From NCBI RefSeq assembly GCF_000346465.2, contig NC_034016.1, forward strand, positions 10,632,585 through 10,696,584: DNA of 64,000 nucleotides, given 5' to 3'. The position numbers and the translations under genes were made by a program. This document shows positions 11,975 to 22,634 of this stretch, one piece after another. The notes under the pieces are model-generated. The model saw only the letters and a program-made list of their open reading frames with translations, did not search any database and was not told where the DNA came from. The stretch is from Prunus persica. Taxonomy: Eukaryota; Streptophyta; Magnoliopsida; Rosales; Rosaceae. Numbering within the stretch: position 1 is the first letter of the stretch; the number at the start of each line of letters is the position of its first letter.

Positions 11975-12225
11975 ACACCAGTGGCCAACCGGTCGACCCA
12001 ATTCAAGATCCAGCTACGAAATTTTTTATTTAATTGCCACAACTTAAACATACACTATTGGAGTTTGGAGCTGAAATTACTGCGCCTACTAGCTCCATAC
12101 TTTTCCTCGTTAAGAGATTTATATTGTACTTATTCCAATTACCAGAATCATAGAGCTCAGTATTATTGTTATTGTTTTACCTCCCATGGGTAATTTGCAT
12201 GCATGGTCTTCCATGGACATGATAC

Positions 12226-12299
12226 CTGATTCTTAAGCTCCTACTTCGAAATCACATTATAGCTGATTCTTAAGCTCCTACTTCGAAATCAATCTATAA
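12226..12299. repeat. 37-bp tandem duplication inside 18S pseudogene B
   Basis: CTGATTCTTAAGCTCCTACT begins at 12226 and again at 12263. The unit corresponds to the 18S segment around GATTCCGGAGAGGGAGCCTG in reverse orientation. Functional 18S has this segment once, so the duplication arose after insertion. Confidence 0.85.
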
Positions 12300-12624
12300 T
12301 TTCCTGTCACTGGTGACCACAGCAATAGACCACTATCCTACCTACCATTGGAAGCTAATGGGACATATATTTGAATGATGCATCACCAACATAATGAATG
12401 TGCAATTTGTTGAGTTATCATGAATTAACATGGCAACGAGCAGATTCTGCGTTGACTTTTTATCCAATAAACCCTTCCAAAAGTTAGGTTGTGTTGCGTT
12501 AACGCTAGAATCATTGTTGTTATGTAAATAGTAGATACTATCAAGCAAACTATATCTAATTTAATAAGTTTTCGCATTTCACATTCTGAACTGTTGGCAT
12601 GACTTGACTTGCACACCAAGATTC

Positions 12625-13228
12625 TCGTATTGGTTGTAATTTATTTACTTTTCTATTTTTGCTTTCCTACTGTAAATAGAGTTAGGGTTATAGTTTAACT
12701 TAGCTTCTAAGGTTACTTAGCCTCCAAGGCGTTGATGTACTCAAGGTCTAAAATATCGGGAGTTTCGGAAATATCGGTGGTCCAAAAACCAGGGATATAT
12801 CGATGGAAATATCGAGAAAATATCGATATCGATAAAAATTGAATAAAAATCACGGAAATTGTGAGAAAAACTTGGAAATTTTTATTGAAACTTTAGAGGA
12901 TGTTTACTTAGTCAATTGTCTATTATTTTATCACAAAAAATTGGAAGGAAATGCATGGCATGGTGGGTTTGAGTGATTTAAGTTGATTATGCAGCGACCT
13001 GACAAACACTGTGACTTTAGAAAATATGTAGTAATTAGTGAAAAAAAATTAAACACACCATAATTTTTTAGTTATAATAATTTACCTCAATATATTACAC
13101 TTGATACATATGATAAAATACATGAGCTTAACCAAAAAAACGATATCGATATTTAATACACTGGATGTACTATATGTGTCTCTTGCAAAGAGAATAATAC
13201 ATTGAAAATTGCGACAATTATTCTTCCA
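12625..13228. mobile_element. Unclassified insertion rich in ATATCG motifs
   Basis: About 600 bp that interrupts the 18S match. It contains clustered ATATCGG / GATATCGATA motifs at 12755-12835 and again near 13140, suggesting related ends. No coding sequence is present. Boundaries are set only by where 18S similarity stops and restarts. Confidence 0.5.
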
Positions 13229-13410
13229 TTCATATTTACAAATGCATGGCTTAATTTTTAAGACAATCATATGACGATTGGCCGACATCGACACCCTGGG
13301 AGAAAAAAGACCTTGAGGGTCGAGAGCCTACACCAAGCACAATAGTCTTACGTGTCAAGTGACAAACGCTTCAAATTTGACAATGGGAAACACACTTATC
13401 CCTTTTCACA

Positions 13411-13475
13411 AGTTGGCATTGGGAGGTTAACTACACTAATGTTGCTTGGTAGATTCTTCCATTACGAAGTTACTG
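13411..13475 (-). pseudogene. MMSDH last-exon remnant B
   Basis: CAAGTTGGCATTGGGAGGTT then AACTACACTAATGTTGCTTG and GTAGATTCTTCCATTACGAA align without large gaps to 23705-23775 in the last exon of MMSDH-1 (GAAGTTGGCATCGCGAGATT onwards). About three quarters of positions match by eye. The coding frame is not kept. Confidence 0.75.
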
Positions 13476-13623
13476 TTTTTAAGCTTATGTGGGAGTACAA
13501 ATAATAGTTTAACAAAACTACAGGGATGGTGGTTTCTCACACACGAAGGCGGATCTACACTCCAACCTAGTGCAGATGGAGGATGTGTATCTCGCAGATT
13601 TTCTCATTGTCTACATTGAGAAT

Positions 13624-13830
13624 AGTCAAACAATATAGGTAGAATATTTTTCAGGTTATATTTCATTCTCCAAAAGAATGTATTTATAGTACAAGGATGT
13701 AACCCTAGTAGAGTCAAACTAGGAAACAAGATAAAAACCTAATTACACAATATCTATATAAAAAGGAAAGAAATATAATCCTAATAAACTAGGAAATAAA
13801 TATCCTAATTAAGCTAGGATCTCGCTAACA
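13624..13830 (-). repeat. Copia 3' LTR
   Basis: On the minus strand it begins TGTTAGCGAGATCCTAGC and ends near TTGTTTGACT. Near-identical to 17684-17890. The 3' end lacks the usual CA, so the boundary is uncertain by about 3 bp. Confidence 0.88.
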
Positions 13831-13846
13831 CTCCCCCTCAAGTTGG
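13831..13846 (-). other. Copia polypurine tract
   Basis: The minus strand reads CAACTTGAGGGGGAG immediately before the 3' LTR start TGTTAGCG. This is the usual position and composition of the plus-strand primer site. Confidence 0.8.
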
Positions 13847-14076
13847 AGCAAAGCTGTCACACATGCCCAACTTTTCAAGCGAGTTGAGAAAGACCATAGT
13901 AGACACAGCTTTCGTAAAAACATCTGCCAGTTGATACTCGGATGATATAAACAGAAAAGAAATAATTTCAGCATCCAACTTCTCTTTAACAAAATGTCGA
14001 TAACCTCCACGTGCTTTGTACGATCATGTTGCATAGGGTTATGCGCAATTGCAATTGCAGCTTTATTATCACAATA

Positions 14077-17000
14077 CTAATCCATGGGTTTCTGGGGTAC
14101 AAACCCAAGATCTCTCAACAATATTCTCAACCATAGTAACTCGCACACACCTTGAGCCATCCTACGGTACTCGGCCTCGGCACTAGACTTAGACACCACT
14201 TTTTTTCTTTTTACTCCTCCAAGTAACAAGATTACCACCAACAAATGTGAAATACCCAGACGTAGAACGTCTATCAATGATTGAACCAGCTCAATCAGCA
14301 TCCGTATACCCTTTGACATCTGTATGACCATACTTGCAAAACATTAACCCCTTTCCAGGAGTTACTTTCAGATACCTCAATATGCGCATCACAGCACCCA
14401 TATGATCTTCACTAAGAGAATGCATAAACTGACTCACTACATTCACTGCATATGCAATATCAGGACGTATATGAGATAAATAAATCAATTTCCCCATAAG
14501 TCGTTGATAACACTCTTTATCTGTAGGACTTGATCAAGATACAACCCCAACTTATGATTCTGTTCACTAGGGGTATCAATTGGTTTACAATCTAACATTC
14601 CAGTCTCTGCAAGTAAATCCAAAATATACTTTCTTTGAGACAGAAAGATACCATGTTTAGATCTAGCAACTTCAATCCCAAGAAAGTACTTCAAATCACC
14701 CAATGACTTCATCTCAAACTCAGAAGCCACATACTTCTGAAAATTTTGCATTTCTGCCTGATCATCTCCAGTCACAATTATATTATCAACATAAATAATT
14801 AAAGCTGTCAATTTACCTTTATGACGTTTTAGAAACGAAGTATGGTTTGAGTTACTCTGCACATACCCAAATTTCTTCATAGATGCTTCAAATCTCCCAA
14901 ACCACGCTCTTGGAGACTGCTTCAATCCATATAAAGACTTCCGCAGCTTACACACAACACCCTCCTTAGAGGTTACAGGAATACCAGGAGGGAGATCCAT
15001 GTAAATCTCCTCCTTGAGGTCACCATGTAGAAACACATTTTTGACATCGAATTGTAATAAAGGCCAGTCGCAGTTAGGAGCCAGGGACAATAGTACACGC
15101 ATAGTATTGAGCTTTGCCATTGGAGCAAAGGTCTCCAAATAATCCACTCCATAAGTCTGAGTATAACCCTTTGCTACCAATCTAGCCTTGTAACGATCAA
15201 TGGAACCATCAACTTTATGCTTCAAAGTAAACACCCATCTGCATCCAACAGCTTTCTTCCCTCGTGGCAAAGGAACTAAATCCCATGTTTCATTCTTGTT
15301 CAAGGCATCCATTTCAACATTCATGGCATCCATCCATTTGGGGTTAGATAAAGCATCCTGCAGCTTAGTTGACACACATACACTAGATAATTGACACAAA
15401 TATGATGCATATGACTTAGACAAACGATGAGTTGACACATAATGGCTAATGAGATATTTAGACTTGGCATGTATATCAGGAGAATATTTTATTTTAAGTT
15501 TCCCACGAGTGGTTCGTGGGGATAACTGATAAGCTGACACAGATATATCATTAGAAATTACCTTATTTGATTCACTATCACGAGCCGATTAGGGCACTGG
15601 CGGGGCAGATGGGGGTATTGCATTGAACTCATCCATACAAGAATAACTGTAATTATTTTCAGATACAAGCAACTGGTCACTTGCTTCAGTGTGACCGGTC
15701 GTTTCGACATCGAGAGCACCTGCTTCATGTCCAGATATGGGTGACTGGTCGAGTTCCAAAGGGCGATCAGTCATTTCTTCACAGGGACCATAAGTTTCAT
15801 CATCAGATATGGGCAACCGGTCACTTGCTTCAATGCGACAGATCGTTTCCTTCCCGAGAGCAGTATCTTCAAACACATCATTCTCCAATCCAAGACTCTC
15901 CAATTCACTCCCCCTCTCCCCCTAAATTGGAGAGGAGGGAGAGACATAATAGGGCGCTTCTTCATGAAAAGTCATGTCCAAAGTAACATGCACCTTCTGG
16001 GTAGCTGGATGATAGCACTTATAACCTTTATGAGTAGAAGAGTAACCAATAAAGACACATCGCAGAGCACAATGATCAAGTTTACTCCGTTGATGAGAGT
16101 AGACATGAACATAGGCAACACACACCCAAAAATTTTAGGGGGCAACTTGGAGACTGAGACAGAGGAAACATGGTCACCAAGCACATCATGTGGAGTCTTA
16201 AAATCAAGAACCCTGCTAGGAGTACGATTAATCATATAAGCAGCAGATAAAACAGCATGCTCCCAAAGATGATGGGGAACAGACATGTCCAACATAAGAG
16301 AGCGGGCAACTTCAAGTAACTGACGATTCTTGAGTTCAGACACACCATTCTGCTGAGGAGTAAATGGGGTTGTCGTTTGGTGAATAATACGTTGAGCACG
16401 GAAGAAAGATGTCAAAGTGTTATTCACATATTCGCCTCCGTTATCAGTTTGGAATATTTTGACCCGAGCATGAAACTGAGTAGACACCATAGTACAGAAC
16501 TCTGGAAGTATGGAAGCAACATCATGTTTATTTTTCAGCAAGAAAACCCAAGTTAGTCGGGTACAATCATCAATAAATGTGACGAACTAACGAAATCCGT
16601 TCGAAGTAACGCGAGCCGGACCCTCCACATCGGAATGCACTAAATCAAAAGGCTTTGCAGCTTTACTGTCACTCAAAGAAAACACAGTGCGATGACTTTT
16701 GGCCAAAATACATGTCTCACATTTAAAACTGGACTCATCACAAGAGCGGAATAAAGATGGAAACAAATGCTTAAGGTAACCAAATGACGGGTGTCCCAAG
16801 CGACGATGCTATAACCAAATTTGTTGTTTATCTTTGACACTGCAACGTTGAATAATATTAACGACACGATCACGAACTGGTGCAGAAGGCAATGTCAAAT
16901 AATGTAACCCCCTATCTGTTTACCATACCCAATCGTCTCGTGAGTCTTGAGATCCTGAAAAGAGCAATGCGTAGGATAGAAAGTAGCAAAAGCATTAAGA

Positions 17001-17269
17001 GTATCAAGTAATAGACTAACAGATAACAAGTTACAATGGATATTGGGAACTAGTAATGCACGAGACAAGGACAGAGTAAGAGTGAGAGAGATTGTACCCT
17101 CACCAGTAATTGGAGAGGGCAAGCCATTAGCACTAGTTGTGTATGGGTCACAAGTGTTACTAGACAACTCATCAAAAAATTTAGCATTATAAGTTATATG
17201 ATCAGAAACACCAGTGTCAATTATCCAAGTATTGGAGCCAGTACCTAGAATAGAATCAGAAACACACAA
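14077..17269 (-). pseudogene. Copia pol region (PR-IN-RT-RNase H), disrupted
   Basis: Blocks in order on the minus strand. Aspartic protease 17269-16895 (IDTGVSDHI; the usual Ala after DTG is Val). GAG-pre-integrase 16799-16587 with a KCETC zinc-ligand pair. Integrase 16541-15972 (FQTDNGGEYV, PQQNGVSELKN). A variable linker 15903-15589. Reverse transcriptase 15540-14485 (WVFTLKHKVDGSIDRYKARL, FDVKNVFLHGDL). RNase H about 14497-14077 (SKSSAEAEYRRMA). The blocks lie in different frames or are separated by stops, so no single polyprotein is made. The RT catalytic box reads YVDN where active Copia enzymes have YVDD, which should abolish polymerisation. Described only; no repair attempted. Confidence 0.88.
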
Positions 17270-17350
17270 ATTTACAGAGGCAGCAGCAATAACACAAATA
17301 ATGGATTTATCACTTATAATTGCAGCAGAAATTCAACAGATCATGGCATA

Positions 17351-17519
17351 GTACACAGCGGAACACAGCAAAGGCACAAATAACGGCAGATGCACGAAGA
17401 CAGCAGAGTACACAGCGGAACACAGTGAAGGCACAAATACGGCAGATGCACGAAGACAGCAGAGTACACAGCGGAACACAGCAAAGGCACAAATACGACA
17501 GATGCACGAAGACAGGAAT
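17351..17519. repeat. 56/57-bp minisatellite, three units, in place of gag
   Basis: GTACACAGCGGAACACAG starts at 17351, 17408 and 17464. Units differ by a few bases and carry the shared GATGCACGAAGACAG tail. It lies between the Copia 5' LTR and the protease, where gag would be. A (TA)n tract follows at about 17599-17619. Confidence 0.9.
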
Positions 17520-17667
17520 GGCACGAACATAGTAGAGGCACGAACACGACAACACAACACACAAACCCAGGAGGGCATACACGGCACAGGTAGAGAAATA
17601 TATATATATATATATATATGTATGGGGATAAAGCACGGGTGGGCACAACACATAGGTCATCATAAAA

Positions 17668-17683
17668 GTTGGCTCTGATGTCA
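17668..17683 (-). other. Copia primer-binding site
   Basis: Directly inside the 5' LTR the minus strand reads TTGACATCAGAGCCAAC, close to the TGGTATCAGAGCC primer site complementary to the 3' end of initiator methionine tRNA. Confidence 0.75.
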
Positions 17684-17890
17684 AGTCAAACAATATTGGT
17701 AGAATATTTTTCAGGTTATATTTCATTCTCCGAAAGAAGGTATTTATAGTACAAGGATGTAACCCTAGTAGAGTCAAACTATGAAACAAGATAAAAACCT
17801 AATTACACAATATCTGTATAAAAAGGAAAGAAATATAATCATAATAAACTAGGAAATAAATATTCTAATTAAGCTAGGATCTCGCTAACA
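17684..17890 (-). repeat. Copia 5' LTR
   Basis: Partner of 13624-13830, with about seven substitutions and no gaps noticed. It should contain the element's own promoter. Confidence 0.88.
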
Positions 17891-18423
17891 AGAAGAGCTT
17901 TATGTTAATATTAATTCAGATTCAATAATCAAATATTTTGATACACTCAAAGAGAGAAGGGTTCCACTTCACTAGGTAAGCTCTTTAAATTTTTTTGCAA
18001 TCGACCATATTTTTTTGAAGTTGGACAATGTTTGTAATTTGGTATTTATTTATATTTTATACTTCTTCGTATTATATTTGCTTGTAATGTGGGCTTGTTT
18101 GATTTATAAAATTTTATTCACATTTTTGTTTCAAGAGAAAAAATACTTATAATATATTTCTTGTATATAAAAAAAATTTAGCCTACCCTTATAAAAATTC
18201 CTGGATCAGCCATTGCTCACATATACAATACCAAGATGCCAGAGGGTTTCGAACTTGAGACCGCTATTTTACAAGTTAAGATCATTTTCCACTATATCAG
18301 ACCCCATCGGCATTTTTAAGCTTATGTTCACTTATGTTTTTTTTTAGTAAACAAAACACATCTTTTGTTTTTTTAATAGCTAAAATTACAAAAATACACA
18401 TGCCACGTCAGCACAGTTAACAG

Positions 18424-18975
18424 TGGGTGGGCATCGAGGTCGGAAAATCGAAACATCGAGCCAGACCAGATGAAAAAAAAGGGGGAAAAAATTGGTTGAC
18501 TAAAAAAGTCAACAAACCGACATCAAACCGGACCAGACTGATTCCAACTGGTTCTAGTTCCAATTTCACACCTTACCAAATCGAACTGGACTAGACCAGT
18601 TGTGTATATTTTTAATTTTTTTACAAAATTATTTAAATTCAATGTTACATTTTTTAATCTCATAACTAATATTTTCCCAAGTTCAACTTCAGAAAATCTC
18701 CATTTTCTACGCTCAATATCTCTCTTTGTATGAAATTGGATAATTTGTAAATTTTCAAGCCCAAAAATTAAAATTTTAGTTGGAATATGTATAAAAATAA
18801 TAATAATCCGGTCCAAAACTAAAAAAAATTGGAAATCAGATAAGAACTGGTTCAAACCAAATCAGTCAGTTTCAAATTTTTTTTATATACTAAAACTAGA
18901 CCGATTAAATAGTTCCGTATCCGATTTCAATTTGATGTGAAAATCAGACCGAACCAGACCACATCCACTCCTAGT
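18424..18975. mobile_element. MITE-like inverted-repeat element
   Basis: The left end GTGGGCATCGAGGTCGG and the reversed right end AGTGGATGTGGTCTGGTTCGG resemble each other. The interior is full of ACCGGACCAGA / GAACCAGACC-type motifs on both strands. This is the look of a common plant MITE family whose ends spell 'GGGCATCGGTTCGG'-like words. No coding sequence. Limits are approximate. Confidence 0.45.
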
Positions 18976-19392
18976 TTTGTTGATGGAAATTGACAAAAGT
19001 AATAAAGTGAGAAAATTTCAGTATTTTTAGAGATTTTGATGATTAAATGAGCAAATTTCAGTTTTAAAAAATAATGTGAGATCGAGCGCCCTGTTTCAGG
19101 GATAAAACAGTAATTAAATCTTTTTTTACTCATTTTGCAAACGCGGCTGCTGGCGTTTCATTTTTTTATATTTTATATTTTATATTTTTCCTTTTTCTTT
19201 TCGGACGACTGACTTTCCAGTGGCATGGAAAACTTTACCTTTATTATAAACTAAACTCTGGACAAAAGTTCCACGCTGTACGGACAAGTCTTGCTTCTTC
19301 ACAAGGTTTTCTTCTCCAGGTCATTCAAATTCCGATTTCAAAGCTGAGGACGACAACGACAAGGAAACCATACAAAGAAGCTGAAGTTCAAG

Positions 19393-22300
19393 ATGGGCTT
19401 TGTGGGTTTTGTTGCATTTTTACTTCGATGCTTTGATGTTCTTGCGTGGTATGCTTTTTTCTAAGAGAATGAAAATCTTGGTACAGTTGAGTTGAGCAAA
19501 TGTTCTTGTTCATCATTTCATGTTGTTTGTGATTCTTTTTCTGCAGGCCTCTACTTGCTCTGGTGTATCCTTTGTAAGCCTCTCTGCCCCCACACACATT
19601 TTTATTTTATTTTGAAGAAACTGTGTTTTCATCCTACTAGTGTTTTTTTCTTGGGACAAATCCTACTAGTGTTCACTTTAGCATCTATGGAAATGGGTTT
19701 TCCTTTTTTTTTTCTTTCTGTTTCTTTTGTCTACCAAAATGAAAGTAATTTTTCGATATTGCATTTTATGATGATGATGCTTTTGATAATGATTTTATTT
19801 TTTACTAATGTTGATACTGTGTTGATTGTTTTTTGATAGATGTTGTTCCATTAGGGCGATTGAGGCCAATTCTGTTTCAGATTCTGTGAAGTTGAATACT
19901 TATTGGGTTGTCTTCTCATTGATTCTGCTATTAGAACGTGCATCTATGAAGCTCCTAAAATGGTAATTCTGTTGTTTAGTTTATTGCATTTGCTTTTTCT
20001 GGTTTCCAAATAAATGAATACAAAAGTTGAAACCTTGCATATTTTAGGCAACAGAAGCTTTTAACTGAAGTTTCAGCCAAGTTACTATGAAAGCCCTTCT
20101 GGAATGTGAGTTTCCCCCAAATTTTGCCCAATTAATTTGGTTGTCCATAATATTTGTTTCTTAGTACATAGAAGGGAAACAAATGGAGAAGCCGTAATAA
20201 AATTGAAAAAGGAATTTCAAAGATTTCCTAGCCTTCACTATAATCAAAAGGAGAGCAGAAATTTTCACAATCTGGCTGTTCTCAAAAGCCAGAATCTTGT
20301 GGCTAGTATGGAATTTTCAGAAGTGAATTTGTGTGGCATATCCATTCATTGTGGTATTATTGAGACAAAACAGTCTCATAAATAATTTTGAAGTTACCTT
20401 TTAAGATGGTTGTGATCTATTATGTGGTAGCTTTCTGGTAATACATTCACAATTATATGGTCACATTTGGTGGTAAAACACACTTTTTATATACAATCGT
20501 TTTACCTATATGAAAGCATGCCTAAAGAATAGGATTATTTAAAATTCTTCTCATTGCTTTTTTCTAATTCAATTCAAACTTATGAAATGGTTGTAATTTA
20601 TTCGTTCAGCTTCAGAATTTTTGTTCCGGCAAATGCCACATATCAAATCTAGAGAGTTAGATATCAGTTAATTCCTTTTGGGCATAGTGCTGACATTTGT
20701 TTTAACTTTTCATTGTTCAATGATCGTGAGGAGCTATAAAATTTGTTTCAATGTTTCTTAATTTTCCATTGCTGTACCTGTCAGGCTCCCTCTGTGGCCA
20801 TATATTAGGCTCATGATCGTCTTCTGTATGGTGATACCTCATTTCGATGGAGCTTTTTATGTCTATAAACACCTAATCTGTCCATGCCTGTCCATGGACC
20901 TCCAAATTGTTATCAACTGGTTCAACAAGCGGAAGAAATCCTCGTTCAGCAGAGACAATTTTCTTGCCGAGGTGGAGAGATATGTGAAGGAGAATGGAAC
21001 TGAAGCTCTGGAAAAAATTGTTGCTTCCAAAGTAAGTAGTTCGAACTTGGTGAAGAAAATATGTTGTTGTATCATAGGAATAAATTAGTTTTTAGAATAT
21101 GCCTAGAGGTGTGTGCACTAGTATAAATGCTTTGACCTGTGGAAAAACATATTCTAGAGAATCGTTGTCAGAGATGGACTAATAATACTTTTTTCCTTCA
21201 GTCTGAGAGAACAAAGTCAAATCCCGATGAGAAAGAGTTGAAAGCAGTTTCATCTCTGGAGAAGAAAGAGGTACACTGTGTGAGATCCCTGATGCAACTC
21301 ATACAATTTTCATTACACGTTCTATACACCCCAGTGGTTTGTAGTTGATGTCTTTTCATAGATGAAATTTTAAAACTGTGATCGTTGCAATAACCCCTGA
21401 ATTCTGGGTTTCTCTGTTTACTTCTTCTGACTAGGTTTTGTTGAAGAATATTAAGTCCCATATCGGAAACTTGACTAAATAAAATACAAAATATAATGAA
21501 TGGTTCTAGTACTAATAATACCGAGGCCTTTTGTGATAAAACCCCACATCTACTGGGCTTTGTAGGTGGTTAAGTTGGGGACAATATCGGTGTTGTTAGT
21601 AGTGGGCCACTAGCCCGTCTCTCTGAATTTAACAGGTTTCTCTGTCTACTTCTTCTGACTCAGAATTTCATTTTGATTTTGAACTATGCTTGATTTAAAG
21701 AGAGAATAGAATTTTGTATGCTATGAAGACTGGATGCGGTAAAACAATTTTCTTTTGGACCTCATCTTCATTGCATTTGCAGGTTAGTCAGGCAGAGCCT
21801 AATCTCACTGGAACTGAAAACAGCAGATTTCCCAGTATGGATATTGAAGAAAAAGCCATTGGGGTTGCATCAGAGAGAGGAGTTCTGAACACTCCACCTT
21901 CAAAGAACGTTGAGGAGTGGACAAGTGCATTCAGTCAGGTAACAACCCAAAGTGGTACAACTTTTAACTCCCACCCGGACGGTAAAATACACAAGGCTGT
22001 ATATGAGAAACTGAAAATAGAGAACCAGGCTGAAGCTAAGCTCACTCAAACGGAAAACGGTACATTTGCGGTCATCGAGACTAAAGAAAAATCAGTTGAG
22101 GTTGCAACAGGTAGAGAAGTTCTTGAGTCTTCCCAAAATGTCCAGAAAGAGTGGACTTGTGCTCTCTGTCAGCTAACAACTCAAAGTGAAGCAACTTTAA
22201 ACTCCCACCTCCAAGGCAGAAAACACAAGGTGGCATGTGAGGCATTGAAAGCAAAGAGCTGGCCATTTGCGCCGAAAATTCCCCCGGAGTCAAAGGAATC

Positions 22301-22634
22301 TCATCAACGCAAAGAGGAGGAGCCAGGAAAGCGGCCAACAAGCAGTGCATCAAAACAAAAAGTTATTATAGATGAAAAGGCGCAAAGTCAGAAAAATAGC
22401 ATTCCAGCTTCAGGGACAAAGACTTCTTATAAATCTAAAGAGGAGCCAGCAGAAGTTGCATCCATCAATGGAAGCCAACAAGGAAACCCGATTGAAGTTC
22501 CAAGCATGAAGGATTTAACTCTATCGTGCAATGTTTGTAATGTGCACTGCCCCAATGAGATTGTCATGGCATCGCATCTCAATGGCAGAAAACACCAGAA
22601 AAAGATGCAACAACGACAACAGAACCCAAATTAA
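19393..22634 (+). CDS. HVA22/TB2-DP1 family protein with C-terminal zinc fingers, copy B
   Basis: Six exons matching copy A in length and phase: 19393-19448, 19547-19573, 19840-19962, 20785-21031, 21202-21270, 21783-22634. The first five exons have exactly the same lengths as copy A. The total of 1,374 nt gives 457 codons plus TAA. The HVA22 domain starts MGFVGFVAFLLRCFDVLAWP and contains VIPHFDGAFYVYKHLICPCL. The last exon encodes the degenerate finger (EWTSAFSQVTTQSGTTFNSH), one intact finger identical in its core to copy A (WTCALCQLTTQSEATLNSHL), and one final finger (CNVCNVHCPNEIVMASHLNG). Compared with copy A it lacks the last finger and ends early. A solo LTR sits in intron 5. The 5' leader is nearly the same as copy A, so similar regulation is likely after duplication. 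No frame damage. Confidence 0.92.
21439..21634. mobile_element. Solo LTR (196 bp, TRIM-sized) in HVA22-B intron 5
   Basis: Begins TGTTGAAGAATATTAAGTCC and ends AATTTAACA, so it has TG...CA ends. It is flanked by the perfect 5-bp duplication GGTTT (21434-21438 and 21635-21639). No internal domain is present, so it is a solo LTR. Just outside lies a separate 25-bp direct duplication (21408-21432 and 21636-21660), probably older than the insertion. Copy A lacks the element. Confidence 0.75.

Larger units (their letters stand above)
11975..13298 (-). pseudogene. 18S rRNA pseudogene B (first ~680 nt of 18S, interrupted)
   Basis: Minus-strand reading follows 18S rRNA from its first nucleotides (about 13298; GTCATATGATTGTCTTAAAA, then ATTAAGCCATGCATTTGTAA). 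After an inserted block at about 12625-13228 it continues through TTATTAAATTAGATATAG, ACTTTTGGAAGGGTTTATTG, GATGCATCATTCAAATATAT, GGTAGGATAGTGGTCTATTG, CTGGTAATTGGAATAAGTAC and AATTTCAGCTCCAA, and ends near GGTCGACCGGTTGGCCACTG. CG sites are largely converted to TG/CA. The copy contains one 37-bp internal duplication. It is a nuclear rDNA insertion far from any rDNA array in this window, and it is not functional. Confidence 0.92.
13624..17890 (-). mobile_element. Ty1/Copia LTR retrotransposon lacking gag
   Basis: Two 207-bp LTRs in the same orientation flank an internal region read on the minus strand in Copia order: protease, GAG-pre-integrase, integrase, reverse transcriptase, RNase H. The LTRs differ at about 7 of 207 positions, so insertion was fairly recent on a plant timescale. 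The primer-binding site (initiator-Met tRNA type) and polypurine tract are present. No gag domain exists between 5' LTR and protease. The flanks AGAAT / AGAAG may be a decayed 5-bp target duplication. Confidence 0.9.
13545..18215. mobile_element. TIR element (non-autonomous, Mutator-like?) inside the SINE
   Basis: Ends GAAGGCGGATCTA and (right end reversed) CAATGGCTGATCCA are imperfect inverted repeats. The flanks CTCACACAC (13536-13544) and CTCACATAT (18216-18224) look like a 9-bp target duplication with two changes, the size expected of Mutator-like elements. Without the Copia element it is about 404 bp and non-coding. A similar GGCGGATCCA end is seen near 44666. Confidence 0.5.
13491..18312 (-). 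mobile_element. tRNA-derived SINE, split by later insertions
   Basis: Flanked by a perfect 15-bp direct repeat TTTTTAAGCTTATGT at 13476-13490 and 18313-18327. On the minus strand the 5' piece (18312 to about 18225) shows a tRNA-like A-box (TGATATAGTGGAAAATG) and a B-box (AGTTCGAAACC). The 3' piece is 13544-13491. Removing the insertion leaves about 140 bp, normal for a plant SINE. The HVA22-A cassette lacks this element at the matching place (about 7640). Confidence 0.7.

Noticed and set aside
12342..12619. Short minus-strand ORFs sharing an 'xFWKG' peptide with 7231-7464
   Set aside because: The similarity is due to 18S rRNA-derived DNA on that strand, not protein conservation.
15681..16239. 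Plus-strand ORFs across the Copia element
   Set aside because: Antisense shadows of the integrase and linker region.
17351..17519. Spaced repeats resembling a CRISPR array
   Set aside because: The whole 56/57-bp unit repeats, with no variable spacers, inside a plant Copia element.
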